Positions 1-8,641 of a DNA stretch of 64,000 bases are shown in pieces; positions within the stretch are counted from its first letter, which is position 1, and every line of letters starts with the position of its first letter. The stretch is from Saprospiraceae bacterium. GTDB lineage: Bacteria > Bacteroidota > Bacteroidia > Chitinophagales > Saprospiraceae. A model generated the notes under the pieces. It ran no database searches and was not told where the DNA came from. It saw nothing but the letters and a program-made list of their open reading frames with translations. The DNA is taken from positions 1 to 64,000 of the forward strand of contig JADJVN010000001.1 of NCBI GenBank assembly GCA_016710585.1, written 5' to 3'. A program made the position numbers and the translations under genes.

Positions 1-261
1 GATGGATTAAATGATGTCTTTACTATATATGGCACAGGCGATGTTAAGCAAATAAATTATGTATCAATTTTTGATCGATGGGGTGAATTGCTGTTTTCGA
101 AACGAAATTATCCATTGAATGCAGAGGATCAAGACCAATCTTGGAATGGAATCTATAATGGTCAATTATTACTACCTAATGTCTACATCTATTTAATTGA
201 AGTCGAATTCAAAAATGGAGAAATCCAAAGATTTAGTGGAGACATTAATTTAATAAAATAA
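1..261 (+). CDS. C-terminal end of a gliding-motility-associated (CHU_C) surface protein, 5' partial
   Basis: The window opens inside a gene in frame 1, which runs without a stop to TAA at 259-261 and gives 86 residues. The visible part matches the end of the CHU_C (type B T9SS sorting) domain: it starts with DGLNDVF, then has FDRWGELLF, a WNGIYNG segment, a VYIYLIEVEF strand and a closing GDINLIK. This domain sits at the C-terminus of large secreted surface proteins of Bacteroidota and directs export through the type IX system. The same domain ends the giant protein at 2366-7384, whose last residues (GDFTLIK) are very similar. Nothing can be said of the N-terminal part, which lies outside the window. 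The next gene is convergent, with its stop only 2 bp away. Confidence 0.9.
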   Translation, partial: DGLNDVFTIYGTGDVKQINYVSIFDRWGELLFSKRNYPLNAEDQDQSWNGIYNGQLLLPNVYIYLIEVEFKNGEIQRFSGDINLIK

Positions 262-263
262 TA

Positions 264-809
264 TTACCAAATAGTCTCTTTTATATTTGATTTAAATGCA
301 ATAAATCTTGACATTGTAAAAAAATAATCCGAAAGTCTATTTAAGTATATGATCAAATTTTCATTTATCGTATCCATAGAAGCCAATGTCACTACCCTTC
401 TTTCTGCTCTTCTACAAACAGTTCTGCAAATATGGCAAACTGCGATACTTTGGGATCCACCGGGTAAAATAAATGACTTCAATTCCTTCAACTGAGAGTC
501 CATTGTATCCATAGCAATTTCTAATTTTGAAATTAATGTAACATCAATTTCTTTTAATTTCAGTAAATTAATTTTATCAAATGGAGTAGCAAGATATGAT
601 CCAATCACAAATAAATCTCTCTGAATTTCTATTAAAAATTCCACTTCTTCTATTGAAAAATTTGGTAAAAGCGAAATCAACAAGCCTAAATTTGAATTTA
701 ATTCATCCACTGTGCCATAGGCTTCTATTCTGATATCATCTTTGCTCAAACGAGTTCCATCAAATAGAGAAGTTTGGCCCTTATCACCAGTTTTAGTATA
801 TATTTTCAT
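264..809 (-). CDS. PduO-type ATP:cob(I)alamin adenosyltransferase
   Basis: 181-residue cytosolic enzyme that transfers the adenosyl group of ATP to cob(I)alamin to make adenosylcobalamin. The N-terminal ATP-binding motif TKTGDKGQTSLFDG (residues 5-18) is diagnostic of the PduO/MMAB family. The family's other hallmarks are present: YGTVDELNS near residue 31, FILPGG near 113, and an Arg-rich CRRAERR helix near 131 that holds catalytic and nucleotide-contacting residues. Length is normal for the family. The ATG at 809 is the first in-frame start and places the ATP motif at the usual distance. It is convergent with the CHU_C fragment and lies downstream of the ABC ATPase gene on the same strand with a 60-bp gap. 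No B12-dependent enzyme is visible in the window, so the user of the cofactor lies elsewhere. Confidence 0.93.
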   Translation of the reverse strand: MKIYTKTGDKGQTSLFDGTRLSKDDIRIEAYGTVDELNSNLGLLISLLPNFSIEEVEFLIEIQRDLFVIGSYLATPFDKINLLKLKEIDVTLISKLEIAMDTMDSQLKELKSFILPGGSQSIAVCHICRTVCRRAERRVVTLASMDTINENLIIYLNRLSDYFFTMSRFIAFKSNIKETIW

Positions 810-869
810 TTACTTGTATTTTATAAATTCAAAAAAAAGTACAACTCAAATCAATTGGCTTAAGCCTAT

Positions 870-1577
870 TTATTTATGGTTTTCAACTTCTTCCATGACA
901 TTATCCGACTCAATCAATCCATCACGCATTCTGATAATGCGATGCGCATGTTCAGCAATATCAGGTTCATGTGTTACTAAAATTATTGTATTCCCTGCGG
1001 TATGGATATCTTTCAATATTCTCATAATTTCCAATGAAGTCTTTGAATCAAGATTCCCTGTTGGCTCATCAGCTAAGATTATAGCAGGATCATTAACTAG
1101 TGCCCTTGCAATAGCTACCCTTTGTCTTTGTCCGCCTGATAATTCATTAGGTTTGTGAAACATTCGATCACCTAATCCAACTTGCTCTAACACTTTTTGG
1201 GCTTTTGATTCCCTTTCTGCCTTAGACTTACCAGCGTAAACTAGAGGCATAGCGACATTCTCTAAGGCTGACATTCTCGGTAGAAGATTGAAAGTTTGAA
1301 ACACAAAGCCAATCTCCTTATTCCTCACTTCTGCCAAATCAGTGTCCGACATTTGGCTGACATTAACACCATTTAGATAATAATCTCCTGCAGTTGGGGA
1401 ATCAAGGCAACCTATCAAATTCATTAAAGTTGATTTACCACTGCCTGAGGGGCCCATTAAAGCAACATAATCATTTTTCGAAATGGCCAAATCAACAGAT
1501 TTTAATGCTGTGACGATCTCGTCACCCATTTTATAAATCTTGGATAAAGCATTAGTTTTTATAATATATTGTTGCAT
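870..1577 (-). CDS. ABC transporter ATP-binding protein, LolD/MacB-type
   Basis: 235-residue nucleotide-binding subunit. Visible motifs are Walker A GPSGSGKST (residues 42-50), a Q-loop VFQTFNLLP (about 92-100), the signature LSGGQRQR (146-153), Walker B IILADEPTGNLD (166-177) and an H-loop VTHEPD near 200. The FQTFNLLPR and DEPTGNLDS wording is typical of the LolD/MacB/FtsE branch, which works with FtsX/MacB-fold permeases that act on the periplasm rather than move small solutes. No such permease is adjacent, so the partner is unknown. The ATG at 1577 is preferred over the in-frame start at 1598, because a TAnnTTTG promoter element overlaps the latter and family members begin at this point. 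The gene could also serve a MacB-like export system; the fold assignment is sure, the exact role is not. Confidence 0.9.
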   Translation of the reverse strand: MQQYIIKTNALSKIYKMGDEIVTALKSVDLAISKNDYVALMGPSGSGKSTLMNLIGCLDSPTAGDYYLNGVNVSQMSDTDLAEVRNKEIGFVFQTFNLLPRMSALENVAMPLVYAGKSKAERESKAQKVLEQVGLGDRMFHKPNELSGGQRQRVAIARALVNDPAIILADEPTGNLDSKTSLEIMRILKDIHTAGNTIILVTHEPDIAEHAHRIIRMRDGLIESDNVMEEVENHK

Positions 1578-1595
1578 AAACTTTGAAATTATAGG

Positions 1596-1603
1596 CAAAA
1601 ATA
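1596..1603 (-). promoter_or_regulatory. Candidate Bacteroidota -7 promoter element for the ABC ATPase gene
   Basis: On the minus strand the octamer TATTTTTG fits the TAnnTTTG -7 consensus of Bacteroidota sigma-ABfr promoters. It lies 19 bp upstream of the ATG at 1577. No clear -33 element is visible, so confidence is moderate. Confidence 0.4.
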
Positions 1604-1698
1604 GTTTATTAACATTAAGATGATTGATATTTTAGATATTTGACTTAATTTTATTGCTCGAAAGCAAAAATAGATAGATAAAAGACTTAAACCAAAAC

Positions 1699-2315
1699 AT
1701 GAAGCACATTGGAATAGCAGGCAATATTGGAGCTGGTAAGACCTCATTATGTCAAGCTTTATCAAAAAATTTTGGTTGGGACGTACATTATGAGGATACA
1801 ACCAACAATCCATATTTAAATGATTTTATTACGATATGGATCGTTGGTCATTTAATCTAAAGTTTATTTCTTAAGTTCAAGATTTAAGCAAATACTTGAA
1901 ATTCAAAGAGGTGAAAAAACAGTAATACAAGACAGAACAATCTATGAAGATGCCAATATTTTTGCTCCCAATCTATATGAAATGGGGCTTATGAGCGAAA
2001 GGGGATTTTCAGAATTATCAAGAATTATTCAAAATCATGATGTCGACTATTCGTCCTCCAGATCTGATCATCTATTTAAAAGCCTCAGTGCCAACACTTG
2101 TGCAACACATCAGTAATCGTGGTAGAGATTATGAAGGGAATATGAGTCTAGAATATTTAAAAAAACTAAATCAACGATATGATGATTGGATTGATAGTTT
2201 TACGGATTCAAAAGTGTTGATTCTTCCAGCAGATGAATTAGATTTCATTTCAAAACCAGAGGATATGGGAAAAGTGATCAATTTGGTATCTACTCAAGCC
2301 CACGGGTTATTCTAA
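1699..2315 (+). pseudogene. Deoxynucleoside kinase (deoxyadenosine/deoxyguanosine-kinase family), disrupted by three indels
   Basis: A dNK-family gene broken into pieces. From ATG 1699 the frame gives IGIAGNIGAGKTSL (P-loop) and TTNNPYLNDF, then is lost near 1825-1829. The family motif DMDRWSFNL follows in the next frame (1836-1859). Another shift near 1860-1862 leads to a third frame (YFLSSRFKQILEIQRG, then the DR motif in IQDRTIYEDANIF), and a shift in the GGGG run at 2001-2004 returns to the frame that carries MMSTIRPPDLIIYL and the C-terminus to TAA 2315. The lesions look like T5 to T4, A4 to A3 and G3 to G4. Repairing them gives about 205 residues, the normal length. The enzyme would phosphorylate deoxynucleosides in the salvage pathway. 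All catalytic motifs survive, so this is either a very recent pseudogene or a set of homopolymer sequencing errors; other genes here show similar lesions. Confidence 0.85.
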
Positions 2316-2365
2316 ATCATTTCAAAAAATCTTTTAGTATTTTAAATTGAATTAAAAAGAGTCAA

Positions 2366-5300
2366 ATGAGAATTTCAGTATTGTTTACACTATTTATATT
2401 GATTTCATACACAGCACAGGGGCAATGCCCAGAATTCACTGGCTCAAGTATTTTACCTGCTTGTCCTGGTGGTGTCTGTAATTTCTGTCAAGGACAATCC
2501 TTTACCTTGAAAGCTCAAGGTGGAGATCTCCCTTCCACTAGCAAAGTAGATTATTACATTGATGAAAATCCGGGCTTCAACCCATATGCTGGTGAAGGGA
2601 CAAAAATTGGAAGTGCAAATATCGTCACACCTAGTCCTCCTTGTAGAATTTGTCCTCAATGGCTTGGATTTATGATAGATGCTTGTGGACCTGAAGCTCA
2701 AAATGAATTTATAGTAATTTGGACAGGGTCTGGATTTAATACAAGCAATTTTACAGTTGACTTCGATTCAAACAATAATGGAGGAGCTGGAAATGGAGAC
2801 ATCGGTTCAGTATGTGGTATCGTTCCTGGCCCTGCAGGGCTTATTGGAGGTTGCTCTGCAATTTCAGTTGGAGCTAATGTAAATTTACCAGCCAATTCGA
2901 TGTATGTCGTATTTACAAGTGCCGGAGCAAGTACTAATTATGATTTTAGTGGCATTTGTGATCAAGTATGCAATGTTTATGTAAGCTCTAGCGCTTGTGC
3001 TAGAACTATTGGTGCATTTTCAAACAATGCCTCAACAGGAACAAGAACACAAACAGTTAGCTTCTCAAATTGTGGATGTCCTTCAATTACATTTGGCTAT
3101 GACACAGATGACCCTACTTTAATGGGAGATGGTGATGCATATGTAGGTGGAATTACTAATAATGGATGCAGCTGTCCATCCATGTCACCCGGAGGTTACT
3201 CTCCTGTTCCATCAACGATAAGCGATTTTAATTTTACCATTCCTTCTGGCTGGTGTGATAAAACTTATGAAATCGTTGGAGTATTAAATCCTAAGCCTAA
3301 CGCTGCTTGCTGTATGGAAATATTCACAGATAGATATACCATCAACACAAGATGTCCAAAGGCTGCTACAGCAAAACTTGAAGCATGTGAACTAAATAAT
3401 GGACAAGCTACATTTGATCTTTCAGAGATAGAAGATATCGTTTTAAATGGTTCAAATGGAATCGTAGAATGGTATCGCGATATGGCTGGAATGATCAGAC
3501 TTAACTCACCCGTTACAAGTGGTTCAATAACAGTTTATGCAAGAATTAAAGATGGAGTTTGTAATTCGAATATTGTTGCAGTTCAATTGATCGTGAACCC
3601 TAAACCAAAGGCAAACAATGCACTACTGGAAATGTGTGATGAAGGTTTCGGTCAAGCAACATTTGATCTATCAAAATTAGATCGATTTGTAAATGGAGGT
3701 AATAATTCATTGGCTGTAAAATATTTTGAAGATTTTGCACTCAGCTCTGAAGTTTTTTCACCTTATACTAGTGGAACCACAATCATTTTTGCAAGTACCT
3801 CTGATGGCAAATGTGAATCAAATCCTGCTGAGATTAAACTCACTGTGCTACCCAGACCATCTGGGAAATCCATTACAGAAAAAATCTGTGACAATGGCGA
3901 TGGAAAAGGGACCTTTAATTTAAATAACTTAATTTCAAAAATTACAGGAGGTAAAAATGGAATTACGGTAAAATTTTATGAAGACATTGATTTAATAAAA
4001 CAAATCCAATCGCCTTATACTACCAGTTCAACTAAAATTTATGCACAACTCTTTGATGGAAGATGTTACTCAGAACCAATTGAAATTATTCTTGATGTAA
4101 GTAATATTAATGGCATACCACTCATCATTGACAAAATTTGTGATAATGGTAATGGTATTGCCACTTTTGATCTTGACAATGTATTATTGCAATTGACACA
4201 GGGCGATACGAGCATTATTACAAAATTCTATGAAGATACTATAAGTTTAGCTCCAATTACTTTACCGATATTCGTCACAGGAAGAGATACCATTTATGCA
4301 AAACTTTGCAAAGGTATTTGTGTATCAAATTTTATAAGTATCATTCTAGAAGCATTACCTAGACCAAAAGCAGATCCTTATCATTGGATCATTTGTGCAG
4401 ATACAAGTGGAAAAGCTGTGTTTGATCTCAATAAAATTAATTCAATAATCAATAAAGGATCAGGATTATTTGTTGGTTATTCTAGAGATAGCAGTTTAAG
4501 CCCACTGATTTCAAATAAAATTATTACGACTTCAAAAGATAGTTTATATGCATTCACACTTGATGGAAACTGCAATTCACTTCCAGTTAAAATAATTTTG
4601 GAAGCAAAATTTGGTCCTTCTATAAACCATAAAAATGACACTACTGTTTGTGATTCATTTATACTGCCTCCAATTACTGGCACTAATCTAAATCAAGCAG
4701 TTTATACTGATATTCTCAATGGTGGTGGACAAACTTACCCTACAGGTACAAAAATTATTCAATCGACAAAGTTATATTTATTTGATAATAACAGTTCATG
4801 TGAGTCAATAGATAGTTTTAACATCTTTATAAATCATCCACTAAAAGCAGGAGTCGATAAAAGCAGTTCAATTTGTGAAGGAAGTACTATAGATTTAAAA
4901 TTATTACTTCAAAATGCAGATAGTACAGGAAACTTTGTAGACATTGATAATTCTGGAAATTTAAATGGAAGTATTTTTAACTCAAGCAATCTTTCAGGTG
5001 GCTCATACAGGTTCCTATATATTCATTCTAATGCATTGCCTTGTATATCCGACACAGCAATCTTAACATTAAATATACGTAAAAACCTAGACGCTGGATT
5101 AGATAGTTCTATTATAATATGTGAAGGAGAAATTTTAAATTTGCTCAGCTTATTGAGAAATGCTGATCTTGGTGGTGACTTTAAAGAAGCTAATAATAAT
5201 CCTGCTCTCATAAATAACAATTTTGACTCAAGGTTATCTGGTCCTGGCATTTTTTCGGTAACTTATACAGTTGGAGATGGCTTAGTTTGTCAAACCAAAC

Positions 5301-7384
5301 AATCTAAAATAAACATTACAGTTCAAAAGCAAATTCTTATTGATTCAATTCCCGATTTGACTAATTGTAATTATATTATTTTGCCTAAAATTACTGGAAA
5401 GCATATAAATAACAATTCGTTTTATTATACAAATTCAAATGGTAATGGAAATAAATTTAATGAAGGTGATACAATTAAAAACAGTACAAAACTTTTTGTG
5501 TATGCTACAGAAAATGGAACATGTGAAGCCCAGCGATCTTTTAATATAACTATAAACACTTCGACAGTAAGTACAGTTAACCAAAGCAATCTTTGTCCAA
5601 ATGAAATTGTAAATATTGCAGGAACTCAATTCGATATAAACAAACCTAATGGGCAAGTTATTCTGAAAAATGCAAGTTCAAATGGTTGTGATTCTATTAT
5701 TCAGGTTAATTTAACTTTTTTAAAACCCGCAGTGTCACAATTCCAAACTAGTATTTGTGAAAATGCATCAATAATGATTGGGTCTACAGTGTTTGATAAA
5801 AATAAGACAACAGGACAAGTCATTCTTACAAAGCAATCTAGTTCAGCATGTGACAGTCTAATTGATGTTTCTATAACAATATTGCCATTAGTTCAATCCA
5901 ATTTTCAGGCGACAATTTGCAAAGGAGAAAGTATAACTATAAATTCTAAACTTTATAATGAAAATAAATTAACAGGAACTGATACTTTAAAAAATGGTAG
6001 TTCAAATTCTTGTGATAGTATCGTCAACATCAAAGTTTCATTAATTCCTGATATTAAAACGAATTACGTACAAAGTATTTGTTCTGGTCAATCAATAATC
6101 ATCAATGGAAATACTTATAACTCTAATAAATTGACTGGGACTGAAATTTTTAAAAATAGCTCTTTCAATGGATGTGATAGTACTGTAGATATTTCTTTAA
6201 GTATAGTTCCAGCCGTGATTTTTTCGACTAAACAAAGTTTATGTGACAATAAATCAATTGTAATCAATGGAATCCAATTCGACAAAAATAAAACCAGTTA
6301 CAAAGACACTATCAAGAATGGTGCAGCTGGATTTTGTGACAGCATTGTTGATATCTCTATAAATCTAAAAAAATCATATTTTGATACATTGCGAAATCAG
6401 TTCTGTGACAATGGTTCATTAACAGTAAATAATAAAGTTTACAACAAACTTAATCCAAAAGGTATTGAAAATTTACTTGCATCTAATGGTTGTGACAGCA
6501 GTATTGTGATCGATTTAAGTTTTAAAAATCAGGTCCAAAGTTTATTTACAGACTCCATTTGTTCTAATGATATTAGAATTGTAAATGGAAATACTTATGA
6601 CAAAAACAAATTGACAGGAACAGAAACTTTTATTGGGCAAGCTTTGGGAGGATGCGACAGTATTGTAAATATTTCACTTGCATTGAAAAATAATTCATTA
6701 GTGAGTTACATCAATCGTCAATTATGTAAAGATGATTTCATCATCATTCATGGTAAAAGATATGATAAATCCAATAGTACTGGCTCAGACACCATAGGTA
6801 TTTCTAATTCTATATATTGTGATTCAATCTTTAATATTTCATTGGATTTTGTAGAGTATAATTTAAATTTCACAAAGGATGTTTTTGCAAACATTGGTGA
6901 TATTATTCAATTTGACATTGTCACCGATATAAATCCAACAAACATAAGCTGGACTGCGGATTTAGGTCTCAGTTGTTCTGATTGCACTAATCCTGAATAT
7001 ACAGTTTTTGGTGAAAAAGAATTAATATTTACATTTACTGACTCTTTGGGTTGCTTAGTGCAAGGAAGTATCAAAATACATATCAAAGATGAGTCCGAAG
7101 TATATGTCCCTAATTCCTTCACGCCAAACGGTGATTTATTTAATGATATATTCAAACTTATCTTGCCGAATGAAAATTATACAATTCAAGTATTCGAAAT
7201 CTATAGTAGGTGGGGTGAACAATTGTACAAAGAAGAACGTACCAGTGGCGCAAGTCATATAGGATGGAATGGTAGCTTTAAAGGAAATGCGCTTTCCCCA
7301 GGAGTATTTATATATTATGCAAAAGTGATGACTCCTAATGGAAAAGTAAAAGAGATCGCAGGAGATTTTACACTGATTAAATAA
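2366..7384 (+). CDS. Giant secreted repeat protein with CHU_C (type B T9SS) sorting domain
   Basis: 1672-residue exported protein. It opens with a signal peptide (MRISVLFTLFILISYTAQGQ) followed at once by a Cys-rich region. Residues about 95-320 resemble a lamin-tail-like surface module (FIVIWTGSGFNTSNF, SMYVVFTSAG). About five copies of a 90-residue repeat built around a CDxGxGxATFDLxxL core occupy residues 330-750. Two ICEG-type modules follow. Eight shorter repeats of about 54 residues with the pattern C-(x)n-G-(x)n-TGT-(x)n-CDS-V-ISL lie around 1065-1500. The C-terminus (about 1578-1672) is a full CHU_C domain: VPNSFTPNGDLFNDIFK, YSRWGEQLY, and GDFTLIK at the end. This implies export by the type IX system whose parts are encoded at 48-56 kb, and display at the cell surface. 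The ligand or role is not known; adhesion is a guess from the architecture. Confidence 0.88.
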   Translation: MRISVLFTLFILISYTAQGQCPEFTGSSILPACPGGVCNFCQGQSFTLKAQGGDLPSTSKVDYYIDENPGFNPYAGEGTKIGSANIVTPSPPCRICPQWLGFMIDACGPEAQNEFIVIWTGSGFNTSNFTVDFDSNNNGGAGNGDIGSVCGIVPGPAGLIGGCSAISVGANVNLPANSMYVVFTSAGASTNYDFSGICDQVCNVYVSSSACARTIGAFSNNASTGTRTQTVSFSNCGCPSITFGYDTDDPTLMGDGDAYVGGITNNGCSCPSMSPGGYSPVPSTISDFNFTIPSGWCDKTYEIVGVLNPKPNAACCMEIFTDRYTINTRCPKAATAKLEACELNNGQATFDLSEIEDIVLNGSNGIVEWYRDMAGMIRLNSPVTSGSITVYARIKDGVCNSNIVAVQLIVNPKPKANNALLEMCDEGFGQATFDLSKLDRFVNGGNNSLAVKYFEDFALSSEVFSPYTSGTTIIFASTSDGKCESNPAEIKLTVLPRPSGKSITEKICDNGDGKGTFNLNNLISKITGGKNGITVKFYEDIDLIKQIQSPYTTSSTKIYAQLFDGRCYSEPIEIILDVSNINGIPLIIDKICDNGNGIATFDLDNVLLQLTQGDTSIITKFYEDTISLAPITLPIFVTGRDTIYAKLCKGICVSNFISIILEALPRPKADPYHWIICADTSGKAVFDLNKINSIINKGSGLFVGYSRDSSLSPLISNKIITTSKDSLYAFTLDGNCNSLPVKIILEAKFGPSINHKNDTTVCDSFILPPITGTNLNQAVYTDILNGGGQTYPTGTKIIQSTKLYLFDNNSSCESIDSFNIFINHPLKAGVDKSSSICEGSTIDLKLLLQNADSTGNFVDIDNSGNLNGSIFNSSNLSGGSYRFLYIHSNALPCISDTAILTLNIRKNLDAGLDSSIIICEGEILNLLSLLRNADLGGDFKEANNNPALINNNFDSRLSGPGIFSVTYTVGDGLVCQTKQSKINITVQKQILIDSIPDLTNCNYIILPKITGKHINNNSFYYTNSNGNGNKFNEGDTIKNSTKLFVYATENGTCEAQRSFNITINTSTVSTVNQSNLCPNEIVNIAGTQFDINKPNGQVILKNASSNGCDSIIQVNLTFLKPAVSQFQTSICENASIMIGSTVFDKNKTTGQVILTKQSSSACDSLIDVSITILPLVQSNFQATICKGESITINSKLYNENKLTGTDTLKNGSSNSCDSIVNIKVSLIPDIKTNYVQSICSGQSIIINGNTYNSNKLTGTEIFKNSSFNGCDSTVDISLSIVPAVIFSTKQSLCDNKSIVINGIQFDKNKTSYKDTIKNGAAGFCDSIVDISINLKKSYFDTLRNQFCDNGSLTVNNKVYNKLNPKGIENLLASNGCDSSIVIDLSFKNQVQSLFTDSICSNDIRIVNGNTYDKNKLTGTETFIGQALGGCDSIVNISLALKNNSLVSYINRQLCKDDFIIIHGKRYDKSNSTGSDTIGISNSIYCDSIFNISLDFVEYNLNFTKDVFANIGDIIQFDIVTDINPTNISWTADLGLSCSDCTNPEYTVFGEKELIFTFTDSLGCLVQGSIKIHIKDESEVYVPNSFTPNGDLFNDIFKLILPNENYTIQVFEIYSRWGEQLYKEERTSGASHIGWNGSFKGNALSPGVFIYYAKVMTPNGKVKEIAGDFTLIK

Positions 7385-7388
7385 GAAT

Positions 7389-8042
7389 TTAAGCAAAGAT
7401 CGAACTGCCAATTCTAACCATAGTGCTCCCATGTTGAAGTGCTAACTTATAGTCACTTGACATGCCCATGGATATTTCTTTAAATGTGCTTCGATTAAAA
7501 TAATTATCTTTTAAAGTTGAAAAACAATTGTGAAGGAATTGAAACTCTGATGCAATAAGAACTTTATCCTCAGAAAAACTAGCCATACCCATGACACCAA
7601 CTATATTGATATGGCTTAACTCATTCCATTTTTTTTGGTTTAAACTATCCAATAGCAATTCGAAATCAAAGCCATGTTTAGTTTCATCATGAGAAATATA
7701 AATCTGAAGTAATATATCCACAATTCTATCAACTTCTTTGGCTCTTTTATTAATTTCAACTGCCAGTTCAAGACTATCTACAGAGTGAATAAGCGTAATA
7801 AAATTAATAATTTGTGAAACTTTATTTTTTTGCAAACTTCCTATTAAATGCCATTGAACGTCTTTGGGCAGTTGCTCCTTTTTCTTCAGTAATTCTTGCA
7901 CTCTATTTTCTGCAAACTGTCTACATCCAGCTTGATACAATTTCGATACATCATCTATTAATTGATTTTTTGTAACCACTATCAACTTTGAATTTGATAA
8001 TGTCACTTCCTCCTGTATATTTAAATAATTTTCTAAGTTCAT
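7389..8042 (-). CDS. yggS: YggS/PLPBP-family pyridoxal-phosphate homeostasis protein
   Basis: 217-residue cytosolic protein of the YggS/PROSC family, an alanine-racemase-like TIM barrel that binds PLP but has no known catalytic activity and balances vitamin B6 and amino-acid pools. The PLP lysine is K25 in VVTKNQ. Further family motifs are FAENRVQEL (about 39-47), WHLIGSLQKNK (about 64-74), VDSLELA and the C-terminal phosphate-binding SMGMSSDYKLAL plus GSTMVRIGSSIF. The ATG at 8042 overlaps the end of pabC by 4 bp, so the two are translationally coupled. It is the last gene of the pabB-pabC-yggS operon; linkage to a PLP-dependent lyase (pabC) is a plausible reason for the pairing. It converges on the giant CHU_C gene with only 4 bp between the stops. 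Confidence 0.93.
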   Translation of the reverse strand: MNLENYLNIQEEVTLSNSKLIVVTKNQLIDDVSKLYQAGCRQFAENRVQELLKKKEQLPKDVQWHLIGSLQKNKVSQIINFITLIHSVDSLELAVEINKRAKEVDRIVDILLQIYISHDETKHGFDFELLLDSLNQKKWNELSHINIVGVMGMASFSEDKVLIASEFQFLHNCFSTLKDNYFNRSTFKEISMGMSSDYKLALQHGSTMVRIGSSIFA

Positions 8043-8641
8043 AATTTAAAAATAATATCCGAAATTGAATACTCTTTTGCTTCTTCAAAAGAGTTTAAGG
8101 CATTGATCAATTTAAAACTATTATACTGATGTAAATCTTCTATAGCTATGTCCTTTAAAATAATTCTTTTTTGATCCAATAAATACCTTCTCATAGTCCC
8201 CTCCAACAATGCAGTTTTTGGTGTAACCCAACTAATTCCATTATTCAAAATAATATTTGCAAACTCACCATCAGTCAATAAATTTTTCTTAAAAAAAAGC
8301 GCATGACTATTTAAATCATTATTACAATTTCGCAATAAATAATTACGATTAACATACTTAAAATTATATTCTACCCTGCCGATATCAACTAAATAGTGAT
8401 GTTTAAATACCTTTGGACTATATTTTTCTAAATACAAATCATGCTTTAAATTATTGTATAAAACTTTGCATTTAAACCTACCCTCTTTATTCAAAATACT
8501 GTCATTTATAACATCCTTCAAAACAAGTAAATTTGAGGCTTTATAAAATTTTGCAAACGTCCTATTTACTCGATCTTGATGGTACTCCAAATTGCGAACC
8601 TGTCCATTAATAATTGCAATGGATTCAAAAAATCGGTACAT
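8039..8641 (-). CDS. pabC: Class IV aminotransferase-fold enzyme, probable 4-amino-4-deoxychorismate lyase
   Basis: 200-residue class IV PLP enzyme. By family and by position next to pabB it should split 4-amino-4-deoxychorismate into p-aminobenzoate and pyruvate for folate synthesis. Supporting features are the N-terminal FFESIAIINGQVRNLEYH segment with a conserved RV..TF helix, the likely PLP lysine K95 in YNFKYVNRN, a phosphate-cup segment EFANIILNNG, and the LLEGTMRRYLL motif with the Thr-Met-Arg usual in this class. It is shorter than E. coli PabC (about 270) but typical for Bacteroidota. It overlaps pabB by 17 bp upstream and yggS by 4 bp downstream, which supports one transcript. Class IV also includes branched-chain and D-amino-acid aminotransferases; the gene context favours the lyase. 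Confidence 0.85.
   Translation of the reverse strand: MYRFFESIAIINGQVRNLEYHQDRVNRTFAKFYKASNLLVLKDVINDSILNKEGRFKCKVLYNNLKHDLYLEKYSPKVFKHHYLVDIGRVEYNFKYVNRNYLLRNCNNDLNSHALFFKKNLLTDGEFANIILNNGISWVTPKTALLEGTMRRYLLDQKRIILKDIAIEDLHQYNSFKLINALNSFEEAKEYSISDIIFKL

Noticed and set aside
742..1158. Plus-strand open frame over the adenosyltransferase/ABC ATPase junction
   Set aside because: It is antisense to two well-supported genes and shows no family motif.
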